Below are positions 1-12,194 of a stretch of 64,000 bases of DNA, piece after piece. Made by a program: the position numbers and the translations under genes. This DNA comes from Dryas octopetala. Taxonomy: Eukaryota > Streptophyta > Magnoliopsida > Rosales > Rosaceae. The stretch lies in assembly GCA_963921425.1 (NCBI GenBank), contig OY992840.1:15354621-15418620 (forward strand), in the 5' to 3' direction. Each line of letters begins with the position of its first letter. Within the stretch, counting starts at the first letter, position 1. A model generated the notes under the pieces. That model did not search any database, was not told the DNA's origin, and saw only the letters and a list, made by a program, of their open reading frames with translations.

Positions 1-1038
1 GAGTGAGTTCAAATTTTCATAAATTATTTACATTATTTCTAAAGATAAATTTAAGTAAAGGCGAATGGTCTATGTCATATAATATAATTTTTTTTTTTGT
101 TAATTTATCAATTATCCCTCAACAACTTAATTTATTTGTTCATATTTTCTTCAAATAAAGTTGAGAATTGGCCCATAGTCATTAGTCAGACCTATGTTCC
201 TGCTATATATCTCCTTTTTAGACTAAGAGGGAAGAACCAAAATGGCAAAATCTACCCACCACTATCTCAATAAAGTCTTCTATGCTTCTCTCACTCAGTC
301 TCCTAGACTGCTATTAGTGTAGTAGACTTTACCCCTTTTTTAAATGCAAAGGGTAAGAATCAAAGAAGAGTGCATGAACATATACTCGTTCATGCACTTT
401 TGTTATGGAAGGCACGAGGAGACTTTCAGAACTTCTACGTGATCAACTTTTCTTCTTCCAACTCTAGGCTACGTATGCACTGCTCTTTCATTGTCTCATG
501 TGCTAGGAAATTGCATGCAAGCCACAAAATTGAAAATTCTATATTTAGTGGAAATAAGATGATGACATAAATCAACATTCAATTGTAAAATGTTTGGTGG
601 AAATGATTCATGATTTGGTGGTCAATGATAGCAAACGTTGCACCCATTACAATGCGACAATTGTGCATATGTAGTGCCCCATTTTATTTTATTTTTCAAC
701 TGTTCTCTCCTTTTTGTGGCTATAGTTTCCTTTTAAGTTTGTCCCGGCTCATATAAATAATTGATAGACCAATTACTTATTTGGTGTAATGGTAAATTCG
801 AATTTTTCTTTCTTCAACAATAAAACAGAAAGAAAAGAAAACAAGATTAACGTAAACCTCACAATACATGTCATACCAATTGACTGTTCGTGTACTAGTC
901 ATGCATGTTGTCTAAACTTCCAAAGCTTTCCCTCCACGTTACCAAACCACATGTGGACTAGGTATCCCAACAAGTATCTATCAAAGCCCCCAACTTTTAA
1001 ACTGTTTTCATGCTCTTTACTATACCTTCCTTGTAGTT

Positions 1039-1220
1039 AAGGATAAGTTATTTTGTATAACCGATATATTGACACGTGGTATAACCAATTTATGTGTTAT
1101 AATATGAATGAATGTTATTAATACTATACCCTACTAATATAAACACATCATCCAATAATACCCTTACACGTTGGATTAGTTATACTACATGGCGATATAT
1201 CAGTTATACCTTATAATTTT
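1039..1220. mobile_element. Small MITE-like inverted-repeat element
   Basis: A stretch at 1055-1090 (GTATAACCGATATATTG, then an ACGTGGTATAACC block) is matched in inverted orientation at about 1174-1213 (GGTATAACTGATATATCG when reverse-complemented), with roughly 6 mismatches in 33. The 8-mer TTGTAGTT occurs at 1031-1038 and again at 1221-1228 and could be a target-site duplication. No coding capacity. The exact termini are uncertain because the outermost bases align with a small gap. Confidence 0.5.
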
Positions 1221-1589
1221 TTGTAGTTGAGCTATATCTATTCCAAATTCTAGTATAAATTAGTAGAAACAAAATTAGCAAAGAATTTAAATTCAATTTG
1301 ACTTGTTGATATCAGAACGCTTAATCCATTTAGAACCATTTTATATTAATATGCACAAAAGTGCACCTAAAAAACTTAGGAGCAAGTGAGAAACAAAATA
1401 CCAAATGGTTGAATTTAGTTCGAAGTGAAAAACAATGCATCAATGGCTGAATTTAATTCCAAGTTTGTCAAGTACTATGCACATCATTAATTAATTTATT
1501 AATTACCAAACTGAATGGTTAATGTCGAGAGATGATTTTTGATTTTTTGCATTTATACTTGATCTTGAAGGAATTTTATACAGAAATCT

Positions 1590-1720
1590 TTTATGTTAAT
1601 TTTATATAAGAATCTTTTTATATGTAGAGAATTCTCCTATAAGATTCTGTTTAGAAAAAATTTTTGTATAAAATTAATATAAAAAATTTTCATATATAAT
1701 TTCGGCTGGTTTAGAATCTT
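1590..1720. repeat. AT-rich foldback
   Basis: The segment around 1590-1615 (TTTTATGTTAATTTTATA) pairs with 1665-1695 (TATAAAATTAATATAAAAA), giving a hairpin-like arrangement around an AATCT/AGATT-rich centre. It is probably an old non-autonomous element or simple AT-rich sequence; no clean target duplication is visible. Confidence 0.3.
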
Positions 1721-1979
1721 TAGATGTGGATGACCAAGTGTATCGGCAGGAATCTCTAGGAAATGGATTGTCACATCACACTACAACATGCTAAAGAGAG
1801 AAAGGGAAGTGGGTCCAAAATGCCCAAATATTCCAAATATTGGGACTTTTGGTTTATTTTAATAAAATTGGCGCGCAGTTTGGTATGGGTGGCTGGCTAA
1901 TGCCTTCGGGAGTTCGGGGCCATACCTTCAATTTCGATTTTATGCCCAGTTGCCCACCTCGTAAAACCACACATATACA

Positions 1980-1988
1980 TATATAAAT
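1980..1988 (+). promoter_or_regulatory. TATA box of quinolinate synthase
   Basis: TATATAAAT lies 80-88 bases before the ATG at 2068 and is followed by a CT-rich leader, a usual arrangement for a plant core promoter. Confidence 0.5.
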
Positions 1989-2067
1989 GCTCTGCTTCTT
2001 TGCTTCTGCCTCCCCCACTCAAAGCCTCGCACTTTAAGGCTCCCCATACTCTCGCTCTCTCTCTCTC

Positions 2068-5000
2068 ATGGATTCTTCTTCTGCAACAACCATGGCCTTG
2101 AGAGCCACCTCCTCTTCTTCATCGTCTTCATCTTCTTCTTCTTCATTTTTCTCCATCTCCCCAAACCATAACAAGCCCAAGTCACTCCCTTTCAAGCTCC
2201 AATCTTTCAAACCCCGCCAACCACGCTTTTACAAATCCCTCAAATGTGTGCAGTCCCCACCGCCCGACCCGAACCCATTAACCCACCCGCCCAAAAAACC
2301 TAACTCCCCCTTCTCCTGCTCCGCCGCCACCCTCTCACCCTCCTCACAAACCACCGAGCTCGTCCCACTCAAGCTCCACCTCCTCATCTCCGAGTTCCAG
2401 TCCCTACCCGACCCGGTCGACAGAGTCAAGCGCCTATTACACTACGCGGCTCTACTCCCTCCGTTTCCCGATTCGGGTCGGGTCGACTCCAACCGCGTCA
2501 TGGGCTGCACGGCCCAGGTGTGGCTGGAGACCCATATGGACAAAGAGGGCAAGATGAGGTTCTCGGCGGACAGCGATTCCGAGATCACCAAAGGGTTCTG
2601 CTCGTGCTTGATTTCGGTGCTCGACGGCGCGACGCCGGAGGAGGTATTGACGGTCAAGACTGACGACTTGGGGTCGCTCAATGTGGGCTTGCCCGGTGCG
2701 CAGAGGTCTAGGGTTAACACTTGGCATAATGTGTTGCTCAGTATGCAGAAAAAGACTAAGGCTTTGGTCTCCGAGCGACAGGGGAGGCCGCCGTTCGAAC
2801 CGTTCCCTTCGCTTGTTATCACCGCCGATGGGATTCAAGCAAAGGGTAGCTTCGCCGAAGCCCAGGTCAGCATGTGGTTCTTTTTGGGTCCTAAAATTTC
2901 ATTTCTTCTTTGTGCTATTGTTTGAACTCTGTTTTCATTGCAGGCGAGGTATTTGAACCCAGATGAGTCTAAGGTTGAGGAGCTTGTTAATGTGTTGAAG
3001 GAGAAGAAAATTGGGGTTGTTGCACATTTTTACATGGACCCAGAAGTTCAGGGTATTTTAACTGCTGCACAGAAGCATTGGCCTCACATTCATATATCGG
3101 ATTCGTTAGTAATGGCGGATTCAGCTGTGAAGATGGCTAAAGATGGATGCCAATTCATTACAGTTTTGGGTGTTGATTTTATGTCAGAAAATGTCCGGGC
3201 AATACTTGATCAGGCTGGCTTTGGAAAGGTACTTCCTTGTTTTTGTTCATGTGTTAGTCATTAGGAAATGCAAAGCATGTACTGTACTTGTTAAGTTTTT
3301 ATGGACTGAAAGGTTCAATGGGTCTTCAGTTTACTGCTGTATATTTATCTTACTGCATGGACCAGATGTGGTGTGCTTTATTTATTGTAGAGTTAACTGG
3401 ACCTTGAATTGGTGCTGCATATTAGTGAAGCAGTTAATGAGTTTGTTCCTTTGATGCAGGTTGGTGTGTACAGGATGTCAAATGAACGCATTGGTTGTTC
3501 GTTGGCCGATGCTGCATCTTCCCCTTCTTATATGAGTTATCTTGAGGCAGCTTCTAGGTCCCCTCATTCTTTGCATGTTGTCTACATTAATACTTCTCTA
3601 GAGACAAAAGCATATGCTCATGAGCTTGTGCCAACAATTACCTGTACTTCTTCAAATGTGGTCCAGACCATTTTGCAGGTTGGTGGTATTACAACCTTCA
3701 TCTCAAATCTCAATCATATTTGAATTCTGTAATGTTTCTTATTAGTAGATTAAATAATGCTCATTTTCAATTCTTGCTATTGTACTTTCTGTAATACCAA
3801 GTCACTTCTCTCTGTAGGCTTTTGCTCAAGTGCCAGATTTAAGCGTATGGTACGGGCCTGATTCTTACATGGGTGCAAATATTAGAGAATTACTCCAGCA
3901 GATGACTAAGATGACTGATGAAGAAATTGCTGAGATTCACCCAGAACACAATAAAGACTCAATCAGATCTTTGCTATCTCGCCTGCATTATTTTCAGGTA
4001 TGTATATTTTCATGGGCTGTTGCAGAGCTATGCATAATACATTTCAATTTTGACTTGAGGGAATGTTTTTAAGATGTTATATATGGTTTGATGCTTGAGT
4101 CCTGCCTCTGCATTTTGACTTTGTGCAGAACTGTTTACCTTGCATTTTCTGATTATGGTTCTCTTCTCTTACCATTTATATAATCTGCTGACAAAGCGAT
4201 TTTCTTGTGTTAGGATGGGACATGCATAGTACATCATCTATTTGGAAATGAAGTTGTGGACAGGATAAACGAAATGTACTGTGATGCATTTCTAACTGCT
4301 CATTTTGAGGTCCCTGGAGAAATGTTTTCTTTGGCAATGGAAGCAAAGAGAAGAGGAATGGGGGTCGTGGGTTCCACCCAAAACATACTAGATTTCATAA
4401 AACAGAGGGTTCAAGAGTCTTTAGATAGAAATGTCAATGACCACCTTCAGTTTGTGTTAGGAACGGAATCTGGAATGGTGACTTCAATTGTTGCCGTAGT
4501 TCGCAATTTGTTAGGTTCTGCAGAGTCTGCGGGAGCAAAACTTAAAGTTGAAATTGTATTTCCAGTTTCATCAGACTCGATGACAAGAACATCATCAAAT
4601 TCTTCCCCAGGCCTTAACCCCATTAAAGTGGGTGATGTCATACTACCTGTTATACCGGGAGTTGCTAGTGGGGAGGGATGTTCAATTAATGGTGGATGTG
4701 CATCCTGTCCATACATGAAGGTTAGCATTTTCTTTTTTAAAATTTGTTTTATTAATAAGTTCTTGAAGGTCAACACGTTACCTTTTTGAAAATAACTAGT
4801 CTACACTGTCTCATACTCTCATATCTGTGTGCATGCATGCATGTATGTTAAATGGGATATGGTATCTGCAGACTGCATTTCATCTCAAAGTAACACCTTA
4901 ACACCTGCCCTAGCATGTTTTTCAGATCCCACATAGCGGGACATGGTTCAAGTCAGGGTCTCTTTTCCTTGAGATGCATGCTTGGTTTGTTGTAGAATGA

Positions 5001-5456
5001 CATGACCTGTAAATGATTTGATTGGAAGATATCCCAAAACATTTTTGAAAATTATGCGTAGGATGTTTTCAAGAAAATGCCCTCCTAAGTTTAGTGTTTG
5101 TAATGTGATCTGCCAGATGAATTCTCTCAGCTCCCTCCTGAAAGTTTGCCACCAGCTGCCTGATGAGGCAAATAATATCCTTTCCGCATACGAAGCTGGG
5201 CGATTCAAACTGCAAACTCCCAATGGAAAATCAGTTGCGGATGTTGGGTGTGAACCAATTTTGCACATGAGACACTTCCAAGTTAGTTTCTCTGGACTTT
5301 AAATACCTTACATTTATATATAAGGACCTTCTTGAGTTCTTAGATTCACCTCCTTGATCTCTTCTTTTGCAGGCCTCTAAAAAACTGCCAGAGAAGCTTG
5401 TTTTTGAGATCCTTCATCCGTCTAGTAATGGGAAGTCATTGTCGTCGTTAAATTGA
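2068..5456 (+). CDS. QS: Quinolinate synthase, chloroplastic (SufE-NadA fusion)
   Basis: Makes quinolinate from iminoaspartate and dihydroxyacetone phosphate, an early step of plastid NAD synthesis. Seven exons: 2068-2865, 2944-3228, 3460-3678, 3818-3997, 4214-4720, 5117-5281, 5373-5456; all junctions are GT-AG and in phase 0, giving 745 residues (Arabidopsis QS is about 718). The Ser-rich N-terminus (1-60) looks like a transit peptide. Residues about 95-235 are a SufE-type domain with its Cys in VMGCTAQVW (C147). NadA follows from exon 2, with DSLVMADSAVKMA, GVDFMSENVRA and the C-terminal cysteine motif GGCASCPYMKMNSL formed across the exon 5/6 junction, expected to ligand the 4Fe-4S cluster. 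An alternative in-frame ATG is at 2092. Family assignment is firm; exon borders come from reading splice sites and conserved protein sequence. Confidence 0.95.
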
Positions 5457-7207
5457 GTGAAGCTAGCCCACATGGCACATAAGAACAGCCTGAATTGCAA
5501 GCTTTTTCTGAATAAGAGGAAGGTTTCCTTCAAGCAAAGTTTCTTTGTTGTATTGTTTTTTTTTTCTCTTCTTTTTCATACAAGGGTCATGTAGTTTATC
5601 CAATTCAATTGCTCACAGCATAGTTCTGTTTCCACCTAAAAAAAAAGTTATAATAACAGTGATATTTATTTATATTTGCAAGTGTATGGCTCTCAGAACA
5701 GTGACATTCTTTATTGATTGAGTTTCTAGTATTTACCAAACTCGTCACTTTGCTTGAGAACCCAATTCAATATTCCTTTTTAGTTTTTGATTGACATTCT
5801 TTGTTGTTGAAACACCTCCTAACATTTAGCAAAGGGGCCCATGGGCCATGGTCCAATAACGCAAAGGAGGCCTATGGGCCCAATCTCTGTCAAAGGTCGG
5901 GCCCTCACCTCCCCAAAAAGATGGGTAATAATATGAGCCAAGCCCATGATATTGAAGTATTAATCCGTATCAAATATACAGATTCCTTTTTCATCTACAG
6001 TAGTTAGTTGACTTTAAATAAAACAACAAATAATTGGTTAACTATCTGATTCAACTCAAGTAATCTGTGCTCCGTACAAACTATATAATTGGTTTTTGTT
6101 GGATTGGCTCACCAGAAGAACAGCAATAAGGGGCTCATATTGCGCCACGTCACATCTCCCCAACGGCTAAACCAAAAATTGTCGGTGAGATCGAAATGGC
6201 AATCTGGTAAATTCCACCGCGGTTTGCCGCGCTTGACCCTCGTGAGTCGTGGCCGTCAATGAATAAATGAAAAATAAATATTGAGTGTACAAAGAGAAAA
6301 GTGGGGTGTGAATGTGTGATTGTCAATTGCGTAGGCGACAACAAAGTTTGAGTCCGACTCCAATTTAATTTCTTATTCGAACTTGCTTTCCTCGTGTCGT
6401 CTGGATCAACACGGCGTCGTACTGGCCCTGTCGTTAACTTACAGCCTCTAAGTTTTATACATCATCTCTTAGATTCTGAGACTACGATAATCGCTTTCCT
6501 TCCTCGTCTCTCAAACAAACGAAGAAGACACCACCTTTTCACACAGCACACAGTCGCTCGCACGTGGTACGCTCCTACATCTCTATTATTATTATTTTTT
6601 TTTATTGTAAATTTTTTCAAATTTTTAAAGGAGCTGTTGTGGGCAATGTATAAAGGGCTTGGGTTTGTTTTGGGTTGTAGTTGTTGGCAATGTGTGTATG
6701 TTGATAGTTTCTGTTATTTTTCTGTGGTTATGTAATTTTGGTCTGAATTGTTCTTGGTTTTTTCTGAAAACTATATATTTTGTCATGGGTACATCCAAAT
6801 TCTGGAAATTGAACAACAAAGAGAATGAATTTTGAATTCAAGAGAAATTCTGAGGTTTATTATAGTAAGGTTTAACTCACATGCTTGATTTTGCAAAGAT
6901 AATATCTAGTTTTCAAATTCTTTAGTGGGATACTAAATAATAATTCAGTATGTTCTGCTATATGTTTTTAGAAGAAAACATTAAAACTTGCCTGGTAGAT
7001 GTTTCCTGCATATTTTGATTCTGCTGATGATTGTGGCCCCATAAAATAACTTGAAACAATGATGGTTGATACTGAATTTAGTCATTAGTTGGCAGGATAA
7101 TAGCTAGTTAATCTCGTATATTGTATGCACATCCGAAGTACTCACACTGCAACGAGCTTGAACAATTTGTTCATGATGTCTCATAGGATTGTGCTGCAAG
7201 CTACACA
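5457..7207. other. Intergenic region and 5' leader of the ADP-ribose diphosphatase gene
   Basis: Begins with the 3' UTR of quinolinate synthase. GGCCCA/TGGGCC motifs cluster at about 5835-5945. A CT-rich segment at about 6380-6580 looks like a transcribed leader, and a T-rich stretch follows up to TCATAG at about 7186, consistent with a 5'-UTR intron ending just before the ATG at 7208. The leader structure is inferred only. No other gene seen. Confidence 0.45.
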
Positions 7208-8170
7208 ATGGGCCCTTCAAATGGTTTAGCTAGTGCACAGGGGAAGCAACCTCTATTTTCTTTTGGGGTAATCTCGGACGTCCAGTATGCGGATATTCCT
7301 GATGGCCGTTCTTTTCTTGGTGTTCCACGATACTATCGAAATAGCATTGTTTTACTGCAAAGGGCAGTCCAAAGATGGAATGATCACAAGAAGCATAAGT
7401 TTGTGATCAATTTTGGGGATATTGTTGATGGGTTTTGCCCAAAAGACCAATCCTTGAATGCTGTAAGGAAAGTTATTGAAGAATTTGGGAACTTCAGTGG
7501 CCCCATCTATCATATGATTGGTAATCACTGCCTCTATAATCTTCCCCGCGACAAATTACTTCCATTGTTGAAGATCCCAAGTAGTGATGGTCGTGCCTAC
7601 TATGACTTTTCACCAATCCCAGAATTCAGATTTGTGGTTTTGGATGGCTATGATATCAGTGCCATTGGTTGGCCGCATAATCATCCAAAGACAACTGAGG
7701 CTTTGAAATTCCTTCAAGAGAGGAATCCGAATTCAGAAAAGAACAGTCCAGCAGGACTGGTAGGCCTTGAGAGAAGGTTCCTTATGTTCAATGGAGCTGT
7801 TGGAAAGGAACAATTGGAATGGTTAGATGGCATCCTTCAAGAAGCAACGAAGTTGAAACAGAAAGTAGTGATTTGTTGCCATCTGCCTTTAGATCCTGGG
7901 GCATCATCCAAAGAAGCACTTTTGTGGAATTATGATGAAGTCATGAGTGTGATACACAGGTACAATTGTGTGAAGGCTTGCATTTCTGGGCACGATCACA
8001 AAGGTGGCCACTCAATCGATTCCCATGGAATACACCATAGAGTTCTTGAAGCTGCCCTTGAGTCCCCTCCTGGGACAGATGCATTTGGATGCATAGATGT
8101 TTATGATGATAGGCTATCACTTACTGGTATTGACCGAATGGCGAGCACTGATATGCGATTCAATCCCTGA
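7208..8170 (+). CDS. Manganese-dependent ADP-ribose/CDP-alcohol diphosphatase
   Basis: Calcineurin-like metallophosphoesterase of 320 residues in one uninterrupted coding exon. The two-metal-site motifs are in the expected order: SDVQYAD (D24), GDIVDG (70-75), GNHC (105-108), CCHLPLDP (H225) and GHDHKGG (261-267). Members of this family hydrolyse ADP-ribose, CDP-choline and related nucleotide diphosphates with Mn2+. No signal peptide or membrane segment is evident, so a cytosolic enzyme is likely. The start is the first ATG after a probable acceptor and gives the family's usual length. The exact substrate is inferred from the family. Confidence 0.92.
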   Translation: MGPSNGLASAQGKQPLFSFGVISDVQYADIPDGRSFLGVPRYYRNSIVLLQRAVQRWNDHKKHKFVINFGDIVDGFCPKDQSLNAVRKVIEEFGNFSGPIYHMIGNHCLYNLPRDKLLPLLKIPSSDGRAYYDFSPIPEFRFVVLDGYDISAIGWPHNHPKTTEALKFLQERNPNSEKNSPAGLVGLERRFLMFNGAVGKEQLEWLDGILQEATKLKQKVVICCHLPLDPGASSKEALLWNYDEVMSVIHRYNCVKACISGHDHKGGHSIDSHGIHHRVLEAALESPPGTDAFGCIDVYDDRLSLTGIDRMASTDMRFNP

Positions 8171-9572
8171 GAAGACTTATGTGAGAAACAGCATCAATAA
8201 GTTTGTAATTAATTCTCTTGGTGCAGAGTGTATGTTTAGCATAAGGCTGCTAAGGGCGTGGGATTAAATGGTTGCCTGCATATATTTGGGAGAGTAGACA
8301 AGATTCCCGTGTTCTGTATTTGACTGCCATCACCAGTTTGCATGTGTGTTTTGCAAGATTTAGTCTGCTCTCTGAACACCACAATCCATGAGCATTTGTG
8401 ATTGAACATTTATGCGCCTGAAAGGTGCTAAAATAAAATTTGCGCCCATGAGCCATGTAATGTAACTTTTTGTACTTTATATATACACATATACTTTTTT
8501 TGGTCTTAATACTGATTCCCGTAAGAGGTTCTGTATGTTTGCTACTTTCAGAAGATATAACTCTAAGTCTCTAAGCAATCATCAAGTTGTGAAAAGGCAA
8601 TTGCAGCTTGAACAGCACGTGAACAAGTAATTATAGAACTGTCTTTCAGGTTCAATTTAGAACCTTTTTTAATTACCACTTGGATGAATGCTTGCACTGA
8701 AGGTTAACCCTTGCTTGATGTGGAAGATGTTGATTAACCATTTAAGTTATTCACTTCCTTTTTGTGAATGAGGAAGTAATTAATGTTCTCAGATTCTTTG
8801 CAAGTGAGAGTGACAAATACAATGGTGGCTACTAAATGAGCTGACCGTTAATTTGGTAAAAAAAAAAGCCTCATTTAGCATAAAGCTTTGGTGACCAATT
8901 TGGTTTTTGTTGCAGTTTCTGAAGTTCCCGTCTAAGAAGCAAATTTATCTTCATGAAATGTTTCTGAAACCATTTTGCGACAGAAGAGAAGTCCCATACA
9001 AGTGGGGAGCTGACATTTGACTTAATGGTTTCATATAGATTTATATACTCTTCATGGAATACTAAATATAAAGAAAATGCAAGTTTAATCGGCCGATTTA
9101 ATTTTATATGCTCATTATGTTATTCACGATTTTATAATATTTACTTATGCGCGTAAATGACTGTTATTTTAAATAATCGTCAATTTTTTATGAATGCGAA
9201 ACCCACACTAACAATGACATTCACCAACATTGCAAATTTGACAAAAGGCTTTATTGATATTATCTTTGTTTTTTCGAAAGACCAATTTCACCATACCCGG
9301 TGACCGGTGTAATCTTTTCCTCATTACCATCTCTGGTCAATCACTTTCTTAACTAGTAGGTCAACAATCCAAACCACATTCAGACCCCACCATTTGATCA
9401 CTCTTTTATATAACAAGGACAAGATATAAATTCAGTCAAAAAAAAAAAAAAAAAGGACAAAATATAAATCATGCAAGCCTCTACAAGTAACAACCTAAAG
9501 TCTTTTTTTTGGCCATCACTACAACCCAAAGTTTGAAGTCTGAACATTGACCATTACATATACTTTTCCTTT
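8171..9572. other. Intergenic region between convergent genes
   Basis: 3' flanks of the diphosphatase (+) and NRT3.1 (-) genes. AT-rich, no convincing reading frame. A poly(A) run at about 9439-9455 is flanked by near-identical copies of AAGGACAAGATATAAAT, one before and one after it. Confidence 0.5.
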
Positions 9573-10330
9573 TCACTTGGACGACTTTGTCCTTCTCTTC
9601 TCAGCAACAAAGAACCCAACCAAGGACACAACGGAGAAAGCACTGAAGCAAACCGACGCAATATCCAGAGACACGTGGCGTCCGGTGATTGCCTGGACCT
9701 CAAACAAGTTGGAGTCTATGCCAGCGCTCGTTGTTTGACCGTAAGCCACCTCAGCACCCGCGGCGTCGAAGGCGTAGGCGCGTATGAAGTACGTGGCGGA
9801 GGGCACGTCGCGCTCGATGGTCCACTCGAAGCTCTCGTTGGAGGCGCCGCTGTACGGCCTGTCGACGATCTTGAACTGGCAGGTCTTGTCCTTGGAGAGG
9901 TTGTCCACCGTCTTCCTCCACGCGCGGTCGACTTGGCTCTTGGGCGCGTAGCAAAACTTGACCTTGATGGTCTTGTAGGCCGAGTCTGTTCCAGCTGGGA
10001 AGCTCTGGTTTAGACCCCATGAAACGCTGAGTTTGTCTTCCCCTGTTTTCAGAACTGCAAAAATTCATGAATTACAATTAAATTTAGTAAAAGAATCAAA
10101 ATTTAAGGAAACCCAGTAGAAAAATATGGTTTAGGGTCAGAAAGTTGGAGAATTTTCATGTGGGTGTTATATACATATACATATTTATATATATATATAC
10201 CTTGTCCTTCAAAGTGTGAAGCAGTGACTATGAGAGTTTGTTTCAGAGTAGTTAAGAGAACCCCATGAGAGGTTTCTGCTAAGCAAGAGAGAAGAAGAAG
10301 TGAAGCCAAGAGAACCCCAGGTGCTGCCAT
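9573..10330 (-). CDS. NRT3.1: High-affinity nitrate transporter accessory protein NRT3.1/NAR2
   Basis: Partner protein that binds NRT2 transporters at the plasma membrane for high-affinity nitrate uptake. Two exons on the minus strand: 10330-10201 and 10054-9573 (phase 1, GT-AG), about 203 residues, near the family's usual 200-210. Visible features are an N-terminal signal peptide (hydrophobic core LLASLLLLSCLAETSHG), the conserved DKLSVSWGLN, KVKFCYAPKSQVDRAWRK and YFIRAYAF segments, and a C-terminal transmembrane helix (about 170-195) ending in a basic tail EKRRTKSSK. A TATA box lies about 120 bases upstream. The GC-rich second exon contrasts with its AT-rich surroundings. Confidence 0.95.
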
Positions 10331-12194
10331 CTCAGACTTCGCTGGTTTTTAATTGCTTTCAGCTCTCTAGCAAATCACCAAAGGTAGAGAGAGAAAGAGT
10401 ACAGAATATGATCCTAAAAGTGATGATGATCAACTGGTACTTGGGGTTCTATTTATACGAAAGTACAATTAAGGCCCAAAAATGAAATATTAGAAAAATC
10501 TGACAATTGGGTTTCTCCAACGTATGCAGAAAAGGTCAAAACGCCCAAAGTATGTGCTAGATCATGTGAGATTAAGGAGCAAAACATAATATTATAATAT
10601 GCTGAAAGTGGCTCTAAAGTGCACTGAAGGGTTGGGTTATGAAGGGTTTGGTCTATTAGATTAGAGTTTTAATGACACAAGGTTTTTGGGTTGGATGTGT
10701 TTGGGTTTTTGTTTATAGATTGACTTGGAGTACTTTCAATTTGTTTAATGTGTTCAAATTATGCGGTGGATGAGAAGACATGTACATGGTGGCCTGGCCT
10801 CATATTCATTCTTGTTTGTTCAATATATTGATGTCAATGCTTATTAAATTTCTATTTTTGTCCTCTAATGTCTTGGAAAGGGCAAACAAACGAGAAGCCA
10901 AGGATTTGGGGGACCAAGAAGGTTTACAATTATAGAAAGCCTTGGCTGATATAATGTTGAGCAGATATTAAAAAGTCATACTAAGCAGAGTTGTCAAGTG
11001 AACAGCAACTTGAGTGACCAAACGCGAACTCCAAATTAATTTTAAGAGCGAAAGAAAAACAAAGAAGTAGTACACTGAATTTTATAAACAAGTGGTCAAG
11101 GCAAGATGAATTTCCTAAAGTAAACTAAGAAAAAAATATCTTTGCTCCAATTTTATCATAGCATCAGATCAGAACACCCACTTGGGATTTGAGAAATCTT
11201 ATGCAATTGGGATATGTTTAGGTGTTTGTGAGAGTCAAACTTTTTAGCTAACGCGATGTCTTTGATAAATGTTATGGGTGTTGAGATGGGTGGTTTTGTT
11301 TGGAGGTTGGGCTTTATTTGGGTTTTGTATCATGTGTTTTGTTGGGTATTAAATGTGGATTATGAAACTGGGCTGTGTTCTCTTGGGGAAATGCTAAAAG
11401 GACGTTGTTTGCTTTTTAAACCCCACGTAAGAAGTTTTAGAAAGAAAACTATAGTGCATATATATGGGATTTTGAATGCTCATTTAGAATTTCTCGTTCT
11501 CTTGGGTCAGTTTTCCACTATCATTCTAATGCTCAATCTAATGATCGGGTGTTCAAAAATCCAATAAAATTGTTGGACAGTTGCAAGCACATGTGAACTG
11601 ACCAATAATTTCAATCGTATTTTTGATTTTTCAAGATACCCTTTTGAGCTGGAGTTGTATATACATGTCTTTGGAATTGGACCTACCAAAATAAGAATAG
11701 TGGACTCGAGTCTTTTTGGGCTAAACCCAAATCATGCAGGTCCCTACGTTGTCATTATGCATGAGTTTCAAGTAAAGCCCCTAAGAATGATTAAGACTAA
11801 AACCCAAAGGCCCATAACTCATAAGAAACACCATGTTCAATTGTTCAGTACAAGCATTGTTTTGATAACTACTCATATCTATTGTATTTACGGAGCAAAT
11901 CAATATCACCAATTTTTGTTTTGGTCCGTAATCAATATCACCATTGAAAGACGAGAATGAAATTAATCATTAATATAATGTACGAAAAGCGAAGTGCAGA
12001 CGAAATACATGTTATCTTTGCCCGCATGGTTTTGGCATAGTAACGATATATACAGTCACAAACACACACAGAAAAAGACACCCGCCGAAAAATGCCGGCC
12101 AAAGTTCCCAGCTTTCCTAAGTACTCTCTCTCTCTCTCTCTATCCACGTAATATATATCTGAAACTCGGAATTCTATTGCGGACTGAGCTAACA
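10331..12194. other. Intergenic region between divergent genes
   Basis: Shared upstream DNA of NRT3.1 (-) and the prune-like gene (+). AT-rich, with no reading frame that resembles a protein. The last 100 bases include a CT repeat at 12123-12141 that should lie in the 5' UTR of the downstream gene. Confidence 0.5.
10449..10457 (-). promoter_or_regulatory. TATA box of NRT3.1
   Basis: TATAAATAG on the minus strand, about 120 bases before the ATG at 10330. Confidence 0.5.

Larger units (their letters stand above)
1..2067. other. Intergenic region upstream of quinolinate synthase
   Basis: AT-rich with only short unconvincing reading frames. It holds a small inverted-repeat element at about 1039-1220 and an AT-rich foldback at about 1590-1720, both listed separately. 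The last 100 bases carry a TATA box and a CT-rich leader for the downstream gene. Confidence 0.6.
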
